This document shows positions 1 through 8,317 of a stretch of 64,000 bases of DNA, in pieces. The stretch covers positions 2,595,452 through 2,659,451 of the forward strand of contig KI301992.1 of assembly GCA_000471045.1 (NCBI GenBank). The letters are read 5' to 3'. Position 1 is the stretch's first letter. Each line of letters opens with the position of its first letter. Origin of the DNA: an actinobacterium LLX17 (lineage in GTDB: Bacteria; Actinomycetota; Actinomycetes; Propionibacteriales; Nocardioidaceae). Position numbers and translations under genes: made by a program. The notes below the pieces were generated by a model. That model had not been told where the DNA came from. It ran no database searches and saw only the letters and a list, made by a program, of their open reading frames with translations.

Positions 1-617
1 GTAGTCGCGGCCAGGATCATCAGGGAGGCTCCGCGGATGAGCATGACGACGAAGTGCCCGATTGCGGCGAGCCACAGGAAGGCGCCCAGGACCGCGAGGA
101 CGGTGGCCATCCCGGCCTCCACTCCCCCGTAGAGCATGAGCATGATGCCGCTCTCAGGCGGGAGGGGGGACCAGTCGCTCCAGGAGTCGACGTTGAGCAT
201 TGCGTCCATCAGCGCGTGAGTGATGCCTCCGCAGGCGGCTACCAGCACTGTGCCGTAGGTGATCCAGCAGAACCACACGGCGATGAACTGCGCTCCGCCG
301 ATCAGCACCTTGCCCAGACTCTTGCCGTCCCGTTTGCCGGCGGCCAGTCCGATCTGCCAGAACGCCATCAGCAGCACCAGGGCGCCGGCGCCCCAGAACG
401 TCGTTTGGTAGACCTGTGCGGCGGGACCGTCCTCGGACAGGTCGGGAGTCAGGAAGGCGTCGACGGCGCTGAGGCACAGGCGCAAGATCCAGAGCCCGGA
501 GTCGAAGATGGCCATCATGGCGCCGACCCAGGCGCTCGCAGCTGCGTCGGTCGCGACGCCGCCGATGATGCCGAAAGGGTTGAACTTGCCGAGCTCGTCC
601 AGGATGTCTTCGCGCAT
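1..617 (-). CDS. VirB6/TrbL-like polytopic membrane protein (partial)
   Basis: The reading frame opens with ATG at 617 and stays open to the window edge, so the C-terminus is missing; about 205 residues are visible. It starts MREDILDELGKFNPFGIIGG and contains at least four hydrophobic segments (for example around FWGAGALVLLMAFWQIGLAA and VLAVLGAFLWLAAIGHFVVM). Charged soluble stretches are few. The organisation (amphipathic N-terminus, then repeated membrane helices) resembles the TrbL/VirB6-like inner-membrane channel proteins of actinobacterial conjugative elements. It lies 3 nt downstream of the VirB8-like gene and is the last visible gene of the long minus-strand block. The family assignment is inference from topology and context; that it is a membrane protein is clear. 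Confidence 0.6.
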   Translation of the reverse strand, partial: MREDILDELGKFNPFGIIGGVATDAAASAWVGAMMAIFDSGLWILRLCLSAVDAFLTPDLSEDGPAAQVYQTTFWGAGALVLLMAFWQIGLAAGKRDGKSLGKVLIGGAQFIAVWFCWITYGTVLVAACGGITHALMDAMLNVDSWSDWSPLPPESGIMLMLYGGVEAGMATVLAVLGAFLWLAAIGHFVVMLIRGASLMILAAT

Positions 618-620
618 GGT

Positions 621-1442
621 TCATCGACCGCCTTCGACGTAGGTCTGCCAGCCGGCGTCGAGGCTGCGCTGCGAACCGGGCCAGGTCGAGGGAGCGAGGG
701 CAGGAGGATCGCCGGCGCCGATCTGCCAACGGTCGCCTTCCCATTCCATGCGCTCGCAGTGGCCGAAGCCGAATCGCACCTTCTGGGTCACCACAACCTG
801 CACGTCGAGCTGCACGCACGCCAGAACCCACGCATCACCATCAGTGCCCTTGATCTGAGCGCCCACGGGTGCGACGGTCATGGCGATCTCGCCGTCACCA
901 TCGATGGTGCCCGCCGAGGCGTGGAAGGACTGGATGGCCAGCAGGATCGGCCAGCTCCCGAAGTCAGCCCCCGAGTCCGCCCAGGCCTCGTGGACCGCGC
1001 GGGCGCCGTCCACGCTCATCGCCGGCAACACCGTGGTGACGATGGCCGCCAACTGACCGATCGCCCCTTCGGGGGTCTGTGGAAAACCAGTCGGCACTCC
1101 GATCTCGCCGACGCCGGTGGGAGCAGGGATCGCGATCGCCGGGGTGGTCTCGAGGGTCGTCGGAGCGAATTTGAGATCGTCGGCTGTCGCCTCGAGCATC
1201 GGCGCGGCCGCCACGGCGTCTCGGTAGTCCTCGCCACGCACCCCGTCGGGTCCGACCGGGAACTCCTCGGCGAGGTCAGCTACCTCGTCGCTCGAGAGAG
1301 CGGCGGTGATCGCCTGGACGACCGTCAGGGTCAGCCCGGCAACAAGCAGCAGGACGGTGGCGAGGACACCGGCCAGCAGCGCCATGAGTTTGCGCCGAGA
1401 CCAGGGCTCGCCCACCTCGCCGGGCTGCGTTTTCACACGCAT
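621..1442 (-). CDS. Single-pass membrane protein, VirB8/TrbF-like
   Basis: This is a 273-residue protein. I take ATG at 1442 (MRVKTQPGEVGEPW) because that codon overlaps the end of the upstream 97-residue gene, as expected for translational coupling; the longer open frame upstream runs over that gene and is a shadow. A short basic cytoplasmic tail is followed by one transmembrane helix at about residues 18-42, then a long extracellular domain that ends in a compact module with a Trp-rich motif (GDRWQIGAG). A single N-terminal helix followed by an NTF2-like exported domain is the layout of VirB8/TrbF/TcpC conjugation proteins. No enzyme motif is visible. Its position between VirB2-like and VirB6-like genes supports the inference, but the fold cannot be proved by eye. 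Confidence 0.6.
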   Translation of the reverse strand: MRVKTQPGEVGEPWSRRKLMALLAGVLATVLLLVAGLTLTVVQAITAALSSDEVADLAEEFPVGPDGVRGEDYRDAVAAAPMLEATADDLKFAPTTLETTPAIAIPAPTGVGEIGVPTGFPQTPEGAIGQLAAIVTTVLPAMSVDGARAVHEAWADSGADFGSWPILLAIQSFHASAGTIDGDGEIAMTVAPVGAQIKGTDGDAWVLACVQLDVQVVVTQKVRFGFGHCERMEWEGDRWQIGAGDPPALAPSTWPGSQRSLDAGWQTYVEGGR

Positions 1443-1726
1443 CCGTCCCCCAGGAACCCGTTCAGGATGCCGGGCAGGATGAGGTAGGCGATCGCCGCGC
1501 CCAGCACGACGAACACCGAGATGATCCCCACCTTGGACGCGTGCGGCATCGAGAAGACCCGGCCGCCGACGACGGCGCCGACGGCGACGGCCATTCCGGC
1601 GATCATGAGCGCGATGACGCCCCACAAGATGTAGCCGTGAAGCTCGTCGACGTGGACCTGGGCTCCGGGAGGAGCCACGGGGCAGACGGCGGCGAGGGAG
1701 GAAGAGAAGTCGGTCTTGGTGATCAT
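1433..1726 (-). CDS. Small two-helix membrane protein, VirB2/TrbC-like
   Basis: This 97-residue protein starts MITKTDFSSSLAAVCPVAPP. Two hydrophobic helices follow at about residues 33-55 and 66-90, separated by a short basic loop (FSMPHASKVG). This is the size and topology of VirB2/TrbC-type pilin-like subunits or small channel proteins in conjugation operons. The start codon overlaps the stop of the upstream ATPase gene by 4 nt (ATGA) and its own 3' end overlaps the next gene by 10 nt, so the genes are translationally coupled. Two Cys residues (C15 and C96) flank the helices. A holin-like or purely structural protein is an alternative. Confidence 0.6.
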   Translation of the reverse strand: MITKTDFSSSLAAVCPVAPPGAQVHVDELHGYILWGVIALMIAGMAVAVGAVVGGRVFSMPHASKVGIISVFVVLGAAIAYLILPGILNGFLGDGCV

Positions 1727-2523
1727 GAGTGGTTCCTTTCGAGGTCGACCCCGGCCAGTCCGGAGACGATGGGTTGAACTGCCCGCACCAGGTGTGCGGG
1801 CAGGGGGTCTCCGGTGATGCCTCCGGCCGCCAAGCGACGGTCGAGTGGGAGCACGCGGACGCGGCCGGCACGGTCAAGCTCGAGGGCCTTGCTGGCGAGT
1901 GCGGTCGAGGCCACGGCGGGCCACCGCTTTCGCGGCGGACCGAGCACGAGAGCCGAGACGCCGGCATAGTTACGGCCGCACAGGTGCAGGGCCGTGTCCA
2001 ACGCCCGGAGCCCCGGCGCCGTCGCGGCCGTGACGATCAACAGGGGTCCTGAGGTGATCAGGTCTCGGAGCCAGGACCTGCCGCTGGTGACCTGGGCGAG
2101 GTCCCAGCCGACGTCGACGACCGTGAGCTGGCGGGCGTCAGGAGTGGGGGTCGGCACCTCGTCGGGGCGCGCGTAGGAGGAGGAGGTGCGCTCGATGAGG
2201 ACCTCACCACGGGTCCCCCGCCGCCATCCCTCGTCATTCACGCCGAGCTCGGCCGACGTCGCGGTCGCGAGTCCGGTGCGGTGCATCGGCCCTGTTTCGA
2301 GGACCCGGGCGGGGAGTCCTGCGGCTTCGGCGAGCGCGAGGGCCACGGTGGTCGCACCAACGCGGCCGGATGCCCCCACGACGGTGAGCACTAGGCCGGT
2401 CGGATCCCACCGCTCGGTGCTGGTCTGGACGTGGGGCCGGTCCGTGACGCGGTCCTTTCGAAAGCGGCCGGCGTCGAGAGCTTTCACGGCTCGCTGGAGT
2501 TCGGAGACCGAGTACGTGGTCAC
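1723..2523 (-). CDS. MinD/ParA-like P-loop protein with degenerate Walker A
   Basis: This 266-residue protein has a charged N-terminal region and then a nucleotide-binding-like core starting about residue 42 (LTVVGASGRVGATTVALALAEAAG). The glycine-rich loop has the ParA/MinD spacing but lacks the Walker lysine (SGRVGATT instead of GGxGKT). A Walker B-like strand follows (QLTVVDVGWDLAQ). It may therefore bind nucleotide weakly or act as a structural partner. It sits between a small protein gene (4-nt overlap) and the VirB2-like gene (4-nt overlap). SIMIBI ATPase-like proteins of this sort often localise or regulate pilus and transfer machines. Role inferred. Confidence 0.65.
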   Translation of the reverse strand: MTTYSVSELQRAVKALDAGRFRKDRVTDRPHVQTSTERWDPTGLVLTVVGASGRVGATTVALALAEAAGLPARVLETGPMHRTGLATATSAELGVNDEGWRRGTRGEVLIERTSSSYARPDEVPTPTPDARQLTVVDVGWDLAQVTSGRSWLRDLITSGPLLIVTAATAPGLRALDTALHLCGRNYAGVSALVLGPPRKRWPAVASTALASKALELDRAGRVRVLPLDRRLAAGGITGDPLPAHLVRAVQPIVSGLAGVDLERNHS

Positions 2524-2744
2524 GCGAGGTCACCCCCCAGTGCCGTCTTGCCTCGTCGCCGAAGCAGTTGCCTACGGAAAGTCGGAGCGCCAAGGCGCGA
2601 CAGCTCAGACTTGGCTGCGCGGGCACGTTTCAGGCGGGTCAGTGCGTTGTCCAAGTCGTCGAGCGCGGGAGCCTCCTGCGACGCGACGTCGAACAGGGCA
2701 TCGATCTGGACAGAGTCCGCAGGGTCTGTGCTCATCCTCATCAC
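2520..2744 (-). CDS. Small basic helical protein of unknown function
   Basis: A 74-residue frame starts MMRMSTDPADSVQIDALFDV. It is rich in Arg/Lys/Ala in the middle (LTRLKRARAAKSELSRL) and lacks a membrane segment or signal peptide. The stop overlaps the ATG of the MinD-like gene by 4 nt, which is the main reason to accept it as real. ATG codons at 2744, 2741 and 2735 are all possible starts. A helical adaptor for the downstream ATPase is possible but unsupported; no family recognised. Confidence 0.5.
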   Translation of the reverse strand: MMRMSTDPADSVQIDALFDVASQEAPALDDLDNALTRLKRARAAKSELSRLGAPTFRRQLLRRRGKTALGGDLA

Positions 2745-2780
2745 CTCACACGGACAAGGCCCGAAGGGAGCGCCTGGTGG

Positions 2781-3605
2781 TCACGCCAGGGTGAGGTTCT
2801 GGGATCCGCCTGCGGCGTAGGCGGACAGGTCGACGATGCAGCGGTGCAGGCGCCGGCGGACCGTTCGCTCGCTGACACCCAAACGTCGGCTGACCGCCGC
2901 AGCTGCGGCTCGGTTGCCCAGTCCGCACGCCTCACGACGAGCCGGGGCTGGGGTCGCGTCCTCGAGTTCGTGCACATCGGTCACCACGGCGATGTCGAGA
3001 AGCAGGTCGCGATCAGCGGCGGTGATGACCTCGTCGGCGATCGCCTCCTCCAACAGGTTCAAGAGCTCCACGGCCGCCGAAGGCGCTGCGCTGCGCCGTT
3101 CGAAGATGTAGGTCCACCCGGCCGCGGTGGGGCCCCAAGGCCGTGCCGCCGCCCAGGCGCGATCGTGTCGGTGTGCTCCCTCGCCAATCCCGAGTTCGGC
3201 CTGCAGGGCCCTGCGGGTGGCTCGCAGGACCGAAGGCAGGATCTGGGTGGGTCGTGTCCAGTCGACCTCGCTTGCGGCGAGCCACAGGGCGCCGGCGGTG
3301 ATCTCGTCGACGGCGGGTGACAGGTGTTGGTGCTGCCGGGCGATCTCGCCGGCGCCAGGGACAAGCAGCCAACAGAGAACGGTCGTGGCGAGCGGTTCGC
3401 CATGCAGGGACCCGAGTCGAACGAGGGCGCGGAGCACGTCGTCGGTCCGGGGGTCTCGTGTCCAGGACCACTCGGGCAGGTCGTCGAGTTTCGCGACGAC
3501 GGCGAGGGCCGGCTCGGTGGCGCACCAGCCGTTCCACCGGTGACGTGCCTCAGTCATCGTGGGTGTGTTGAGGTCCTGGACTCCGAGGTAGTTAGCGATG
3601 TTCAT
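2781..3605 (-). CDS. Protein with C-terminal helix-turn-helix
   Basis: This 274-residue soluble protein starts MNIANYLGVQDLNTPTMTEA. Most of it is an Ala/Leu-rich helical region without recognisable catalytic motifs. Residues about 225-260 form a clear HTH (AAAAAVSRRLGVSERTVRRR), as in sigma-70 region 4/LuxR-type or replication-initiator HTHs. It is separated from the rest of the operon upstream by a 160-bp gap filled with repeated ACGTTCCC sites, so it may be an autoregulator of the pilus/transfer block. It is followed by a 36-nt gap to the small basic protein gene. The DNA-binding role is inferred from the HTH; ligand and family are unknown. Confidence 0.6.
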   Translation of the reverse strand: MNIANYLGVQDLNTPTMTEARHRWNGWCATEPALAVVAKLDDLPEWSWTRDPRTDDVLRALVRLGSLHGEPLATTVLCWLLVPGAGEIARQHQHLSPAVDEITAGALWLAASEVDWTRPTQILPSVLRATRRALQAELGIGEGAHRHDRAWAAARPWGPTAAGWTYIFERRSAAPSAAVELLNLLEEAIADEVITAADRDLLLDIAVVTDVHELEDATPAPARREACGLGNRAAAAAVSRRLGVSERTVRRRLHRCIVDLSAYAAGGSQNLTLA

Positions 3606-3636
3606 GAGGGGTTCCTTCCTGCTCGTAGGGCAGGCA

Positions 3637-3740
3637 GGAACGTCTCAATCAGTCGTTACCCGATACGTTCCCCCGACGCGAGGGAACGTCGTCGCGCGGA
3701 AGGGGAACGTCCGCGTTTGCGCAGGTCAGACGACGTTCCC
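3637..3740 (-). promoter_or_regulatory. Cluster of ACGTTCCC operator half-sites
   Basis: The octamer ACGTTCCC occurs four times in the gap before the HTH gene: at 3665-3672 (+), 3682-3689 (-), 3703-3710 (-) and 3733-3740 (+). A fifth, 7-base match GGAACGT lies at 3637-3643. The pairs 3665/3682 and 3703/3733 are inverted repeats. This density in a gap of about 160 bp is far above chance. The cluster lies where the promoter of the 3605 HTH gene should be, so it is most likely an operator array. The HTH protein next to it is the obvious candidate binder, by inference. Confidence 0.65.
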
Positions 3741-3765
3741 CCGAAAGTTTCGGGGTGAGGTTTGC

Positions 3766-6700
3766 TCAGATGGCGCGACGCGTGAGATGTGGCCGAGCAG
3801 CCAGAATCTCGGCGCTCCGGTCCGACAGCTCGACTGGCGCTTCGCCGTCGTCGCTGCGGTTGCAGACCTCGTCGACGACGAGGTCTGCAGCCGCGTCGGT
3901 GTGCCCCTCGGCTTCCAGCACTGCGGCCATGTCGAGCCGCGCCGTCTCTGAGTCGGGATCGGCCAGCAGGGCAGTCTCGGCCGCGGACCTCGCGGTTGCG
4001 ACGTCGCCCCGGGCGAGCTTGTCGGTCACCACGACGTGGGCGACGTCGGCCACAGCGCACACGGCGTGCTGATCCACTCGTACACCTTCGGTGACCCACC
4101 CCCAGCCGCCGGCGCGGAGCTTCTCGAACGGTCGTCCGCTGACCAAGCTGAGGGCCTGGACAAGGTCGTCGATGCCCTCGGGCCCCCCGCTCTCCCCCCG
4201 TGCTCGGAGTCGGCGGAACAGGTCGAGGTCGACCAGGGCGTCCACGACTTGGTAGACGCCGATCCCTCGCGCTCGAGCGGCCGGTGACTCGCGTGCGTCC
4301 GGCAGATAGAGGTCGTCGGTCGTCGGGTCGGCGCCCAGCCAGTCACGCAGGACCTTGATGTCGGTCCGGACGCGCGCGGGCGTGATGTCGATGTCGGCCG
4401 CGACCTCATCGGGTGTGGCGCCGTGCGCCTTGAGTGCCAGGTAGGCGAAGAGCTCGGTGTAGTACGGGCGACGCTTTGCGAGAGCCTTGCCGCCCGTGCG
4501 AGCACCGACCGGCCCGAGCAGCGACAGACGCGGACGGGGGGTGGTCTCGGAGGACCAGTCCTTGAGGTCGACCTCGAGCCGCGGGTCGGCGTCGGTGACG
4601 TCCTCGCGGACCCGGAGGGTCACCTGGGGGGCGAGCTCGGCCAGGTCGTCCTGGGTAGTTGCCGCAGCAGTCGTGTAGACCTCGTCGGGTTCTTCGAGCA
4701 CCGATGCGGCCGGCTCGATGGCTACGGCCGACCGCTCGACCCGGTACTGGTCGCGCAGAGCGCCGGTGGTCGTCATGAGCTGCGTCCAAGGCTCGTCGCC
4801 GTCGAGGGCGGGTGCCCGCTCTTCCTCGACGGCTTCTGTGTGGACCAGCAGGGTGACGCACCCGGCCGCTTCGTGGGCGGTCAGCCCGACGCCGTTGAGC
4901 TCGAGCCGCGCGGCCGGGACCGTGAGTCGGCCCGAGGCGTCGATCTGGATCTCCAGGCCACTGGTCGGGGTGCGGCCCGTCAGCACCAGGGCGGTCGCGG
5001 TCCGACTCCGGTGGGTGGTGAGCAGTCCCTTCAGCTGGTCAAGTTCCTCCACGTCGCCGGCGTCGTCGACGATGACCATCTGCGACGGCCACGGTTCCGG
5101 GTCGACGCCCGTCGCGCGGGCAGCCGGTGCGTCCGGGTCGCCGGTGACGTCCAGACGCGTGGTCACCTCGACGGCCGTGGCGATGGCAGCTGCCGCGGTG
5201 GCGGCGACGTCGTCGTGGACCTGGATGCGGTCCGGGCCGATCGGGGCCAGCTCACCGGCGATCCCCACCAGGTCGAGTCGGGTGTGCCGCGACCAGCGGT
5301 TGCACGCGACCTCGGCGGCGACATAGCGAGCGAAGTCGCGGGAACGCTTCTCCTCGCCAGTGACCGTGACTGTGGTCCCCTCGAGATTCATCAGCCAGAC
5401 GCTGTCCTTCTCGTCGTGGCCGACCGTGACGAGCATCGGCCACGGAGCCGGCGAGTCGACGGGGTCGGGTCCGACGTCGACGACCTCGGTGGTGCGCGGC
5501 AGGATCCACAGCACCTGGTCCTCAGAACCAATCCACGGTGCAGGCGCCGGCGCCGGGCCCCGAAGGTGGAGCGTGATCACCGTGTGGGTCACCTCGACGG
5601 CGGCAAGATCAGGCAGGGGCGTTCCGGTGGCCACCAGGGCCGCCGCCGTGCGTCGCAGTGCCTGGTCGACCAGCTCGAGCAGGTCGACCTGAGGCTCGCC
5701 GGCGACGACGATCGACTGTTCGGCCGAGACTGCTTCGGCCGGCGGTGCGCTGAGCACGAATCCCGGGCGCCGGTTGCGCTGCTGCGCAGAGCGACGCTGG
5801 CGCAGCAACGTTGCGAGACTCCCCGCCAGGAGCGCACCCCCGCACACCATCCCCGGCCACACCCAGCTGGGCAACGAGCCGTCTGCAGCGTCCGCCACGG
5901 CGTCATCCGGGACGACCTGAGTGTCACCGTCCGAAGGGACCTCGACGACGCCCGACGGCTCCTGGCCTCCCGCGGCGGCACCGTCCGGTGCTCCGGTCGC
6001 TGGAACCTGTGCGGGCTGCGACTCCCCCTGCGGGGCGGCTGCCGGCGGCTCGACCGGCGCTGGCGCCGGTGGCTCGACCGGCGCCGGTACAGGTGCGGGT
6101 GCCTCGACCGGGGGCGGGGCGTCGGCAACTGGCGCGGCCGGCTCGACGCCGGGCAGGTCGAGGACCTGGCCGGGATAGATGAGGTTCGGGTCCGTCAGCG
6201 GGGTGATCTGCTCGAGCTGCTTCGAGGCCTCGAAGATTTCGCCGTAGCGCTGCGGGTCTCCGAGGTGGTCGGCCGCCACCTGGGAGAGAGTGTCCCCGGC
6301 GCGAACCACGTAGTCGGCTGCCGGCGCGTCGGTCACGGACACCGTGCCGGCCGCAGGCAGCTGCAGGACCCATCCCGGGCGCAGGAGGCCTTCCGGGTGG
6401 AAGGTCGAGCCGTCCACCATCGTCCGTCCCGCGTTCAGGTCCGCGATCTCCGACCAGAGCTCACCATCACCCAGGTGGGTCTCAGCCAGCGCCCACAAGG
6501 TGTCTCCACGCTCGACCTGGATCTGGGCCGCTGCCGGGATCGGCTCTTTCGCGGCGGCGGGAGGCCGCTCGGTGGCCACCGGTTCGGGAGCCGACTCAGC
6601 CTCTTGGGTTGGTTCCGCCTCCGTTTCGACAGGCATCGTCTCGATCGGCGTGGGTGCCGGTACGGGGCTGGCAGCGTCGGCCGTCGCCGGCAGGTCTGGG

Positions 6701-7020
6701 ATGGTCACCAGCGCGCCCACAAGGAGGGCCACCATCGTCCTGGCGAACAACGCCTGCACGCCGAACGTCCCGGGGACGTTCTCGACGTGACGGGACCTCA
6801 GGGCGGCGGCGGCCTCCACGAGGATGCACCACACGGTCTGCAGCCAGAACGCCCACACCAGCAGCGAGAGCAGCTGGATCACCACGGTGTCGGTCATCTG
6901 AGTGTCGAGCGTGAGGTCCGCAGGGATGGGGGAACCGACGAACCGCACGAGCAACAGCGGCGGGCCGACGATGACTGCGACGAGTGCCAGGAGGGCGCCA
7001 ATGGCCTTGATCCATCTCAT
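3766..7020 (-). CDS. Membrane-anchored LysM protein with C-terminal BTAD-like regulator domain
   Basis: This is a 1084-residue protein. Hydrophobic segments lie at about residues 5-28, 46-70 and 92-112. Two LysM modules follow at about 168-221 (VERGDTLWALAETHLGD) and 237-290 (YVVRAGDTLSQVAADHLGD). A Pro/Ala-rich linker leads to another membrane segment at about 388-405. The C-terminal third carries a winged-helix-like segment (TPDEVAADIDITPARVRTDI) and a helical-repeat region of the bacterial transcriptional activator (BTAD) type. Similar LysM plus BTAD proteins occur in actinobacterial Tad/secretion clusters. The LysM part should lie outside the membrane and bind peptidoglycan; the C-terminal part should be cytoplasmic. 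The gene starts 9 nt after the TadG-like gene ends. Whether the BTAD part binds DNA is not known. Confidence 0.8.
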   Translation of the reverse strand: MRWIKAIGALLALVAVIVGPPLLLVRFVGSPIPADLTLDTQMTDTVVIQLLSLLVWAFWLQTVWCILVEAAAALRSRHVENVPGTFGVQALFARTMVALLVGALVTIPDLPATADAASPVPAPTPIETMPVETEAEPTQEAESAPEPVATERPPAAAKEPIPAAAQIQVERGDTLWALAETHLGDGELWSEIADLNAGRTMVDGSTFHPEGLLRPGWVLQLPAAGTVSVTDAPAADYVVRAGDTLSQVAADHLGDPQRYGEIFEASKQLEQITPLTDPNLIYPGQVLDLPGVEPAAPVADAPPPVEAPAPVPAPVEPPAPAPVEPPAAAPQGESQPAQVPATGAPDGAAAGGQEPSGVVEVPSDGDTQVVPDDAVADAADGSLPSWVWPGMVCGGALLAGSLATLLRQRRSAQQRNRRPGFVLSAPPAEAVSAEQSIVVAGEPQVDLLELVDQALRRTAAALVATGTPLPDLAAVEVTHTVITLHLRGPAPAPAPWIGSEDQVLWILPRTTEVVDVGPDPVDSPAPWPMLVTVGHDEKDSVWLMNLEGTTVTVTGEEKRSRDFARYVAAEVACNRWSRHTRLDLVGIAGELAPIGPDRIQVHDDVAATAAAAIATAVEVTTRLDVTGDPDAPAARATGVDPEPWPSQMVIVDDAGDVEELDQLKGLLTTHRSRTATALVLTGRTPTSGLEIQIDASGRLTVPAARLELNGVGLTAHEAAGCVTLLVHTEAVEEERAPALDGDEPWTQLMTTTGALRDQYRVERSAVAIEPAASVLEEPDEVYTTAAATTQDDLAELAPQVTLRVREDVTDADPRLEVDLKDWSSETTPRPRLSLLGPVGARTGGKALAKRRPYYTELFAYLALKAHGATPDEVAADIDITPARVRTDIKVLRDWLGADPTTDDLYLPDARESPAARARGIGVYQVVDALVDLDLFRRLRARGESGGPEGIDDLVQALSLVSGRPFEKLRAGGWGWVTEGVRVDQHAVCAVADVAHVVVTDKLARGDVATARSAAETALLADPDSETARLDMAAVLEAEGHTDAAADLVVDEVCNRSDDGEAPVELSDRSAEILAARPHLTRRAI

Positions 7021-7028
7021 GGGTTCTC

Positions 7029-7442
7029 CTACGGGGTGTTCGCGTCGATGGATTCGGCGGCACCGGTACCGGCGACGGGGATGGAGGTGACTCCCACGAC
7101 CGACAAGATCGCGGTGTCGGCATTCCCCCGCAGGGTGACGGTGACCTGTCCGCCGGTGACGTTGATGTCTGCGGCGGGTGCTCCCACCGACTGCAGGTAG
7201 GCCGAGGCCGCTGCTCGGGCGCGGGAGGGGTCGACAGCGACCGCGCCGCCATCGCGCAGTGAGTTCTGTTCGAGCGCGTCGGCGCCGACGCGTGCGGCCT
7301 GTTGTGCCTGGGTGGTCAGCTGGCGTCGCTCGGCCAGGGCGTAACCGCCGTCGATGACCAGACCGGCTGCGGCCAGGAGAGCGATGGTCATCAGGACGAC
7401 GAACATCGTCGCCGCACCGGTCTCGTCTCGCTGCGGTGCCAT
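7029..7442 (-). CDS. TadG/TadE-like pilus assembly protein
   Basis: This 137-residue protein starts MAPQRDETGAATMFVVLMTI. A short polar head with the DETGAAT motif, then one hydrophobic helix (about residues 10-33) and an extracellular domain rich in short beta segments, is typical of TadG-like minor pseudopilins of Flp/Tad systems. The helix leads into GYALAERRQLTTQAQQAARVGADALEQ, a characteristic amphipathic helix of this family. The start overlaps the stop of the upstream TadE gene by a single base, so it is coupled. Expected role: minor pilin or anchor in the pilus base. Confidence 0.8.
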   Translation of the reverse strand: MAPQRDETGAATMFVVLMTIALLAAAGLVIDGGYALAERRQLTTQAQQAARVGADALEQNSLRDGGAVAVDPSRARAAASAYLQSVGAPAADINVTGGQVTVTLRGNADTAILSVVGVTSIPVAGTGAAESIDANTP

Positions 7443-7861
7443 CAGTTCGACCTGAACTGCTCGATCGGGACCGACGCCTCAGCCGTGAAAGTGTGCGAAC
7501 CGGGAAGGCCGGTGATCGTGACGTCGGACAAGTTGGTCACGCAAGTCACTTGCGCTCGTACAACGCCGCCGGGGCGGTAACTCGACACGTCGACGTCGAC
7601 CGTCAACTGGTGGCAGGTGAAGCCGCGATGCTGCATCGCCGCGGTGACGGTCTGCTCGCCGCGGGCTGCTGCGAGGGATGTGTTGCGTTCCAGGGACGCT
7701 GCTCGGGCTGCTTCACCAGCCAGGTCCTCGACCTGGTGGCGGGCGTGGGACATGCGTCCGAGACCGACGACGAACAAGAACGCGACGATCAGCACCGGCA
7801 CGACGATCACGAACTCGACGGTGGTGGCGCCGCGCTCCGTCCTGGTGCGACGGGCGGTCAT
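7442..7861 (-). CDS. TadE-family pseudopilin
   Basis: This 139-residue protein starts MTARRTRTERGATTVEFVIV. The ERGATTVEF motif followed directly by a long hydrophobic helix (about residues 16-36) matches the TadE signature, including the Glu at position +5 typical of type IV pilin-like class III signal peptides. The remaining domain contains two Cys (in FTCHQL and VTCVTN) that could form a disulfide outside the cell. It lies inside the pilus operon between another TadE-like and the TadG-like gene, overlapping the upstream gene by 4 nt. Expected role: minor pseudopilin of the Tad pilus. Confidence 0.85.
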   Translation of the reverse strand: MTARRTRTERGATTVEFVIVVPVLIVAFLFVVGLGRMSHARHQVEDLAGEAARAASLERNTSLAAARGEQTVTAAMQHRGFTCHQLTVDVDVSSYRPGGVVRAQVTCVTNLSDVTITGLPGSHTFTAEASVPIEQFRSN

Positions 7862-8253
7862 GATGAGTCGGCTTCTGGTGCGACGTAGCGCTCGACCGGA
7901 CCGCTTGCCGTCTCGTTGATCTGGGGGCTGAACCCGGGGATGAACGACAGGGCCTTGCCGGTCACGGTCACGGTCACGGTCGTCGGGGTTCGTTCGACGT
8001 TGACGGCACGACTGGTGAGCATCTTCGGACCGAGGTTGTCGAGGGCTGCGGTCGCGCTCGCGTGGCCGTCGTCGGCCTTGGCGTCGAATGAACCCGCCGA
8101 TGCGACCGCCTCCTGGGCGGCTGCTTCGGCGACGTTGCGGGCGTGCGCGACCAGGCCGTACTGCACGACGGCCATGATCAGCAGGAACAGAGCAGGGGCG
8201 GCGATCACTGTCTGGGTGATCTCACCTCGCTCGTCACGTGGTGGGAGTTTCAA
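7858..8253 (-). CDS. TadE-like pseudopilin
   Basis: This 131-residue protein starts MKLPPRDERGEITQTVIAAP. The DERGEITQTVI motif is followed by a hydrophobic helix (about residues 13-33) and an amphipathic segment (HARNVAEAAAQEAVASAGSF). The head motif is almost identical to that of the nearby 64-residue pilin (DERGDITQTVI), so both are probably handled by the same prepilin peptidase. The gene overlaps the downstream TadE gene by 4 nt and lies 64 nt after the pilin gene. No prepilin peptidase is visible in the window. Confidence 0.8.
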   Translation of the reverse strand: MKLPPRDERGEITQTVIAAPALFLLIMAVVQYGLVAHARNVAEAAAQEAVASAGSFDAKADDGHASATAALDNLGPKMLTSRAVNVERTPTTVTVTVTGKALSFIPGFSPQINETASGPVERYVAPEADSS

Positions 8254-8317
8254 CCGTCTGCCCCCTCTCGACCTGGATGGCTCACTCCTCTTAAGGCCGA
8301 GTCGGCCCTGCGGGTGG

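Noticed and set aside
6763..6781. GAACGTCCC-G-GGGACGTTC palindrome inside the LysM gene
   Set aside because: It resembles the ACGTTCCC sites but has a different core (GAACGTCCC) and lies in coding sequence; a chance match is likely.
4423..7200. A 925-residue open frame antisense to the LysM/BTAD gene
   Set aside because: High-GC DNA gives long antisense frames. Composition is low-complexity (Gly/Arg/Asp/His) without motifs, and the minus-strand gene has clear domains.
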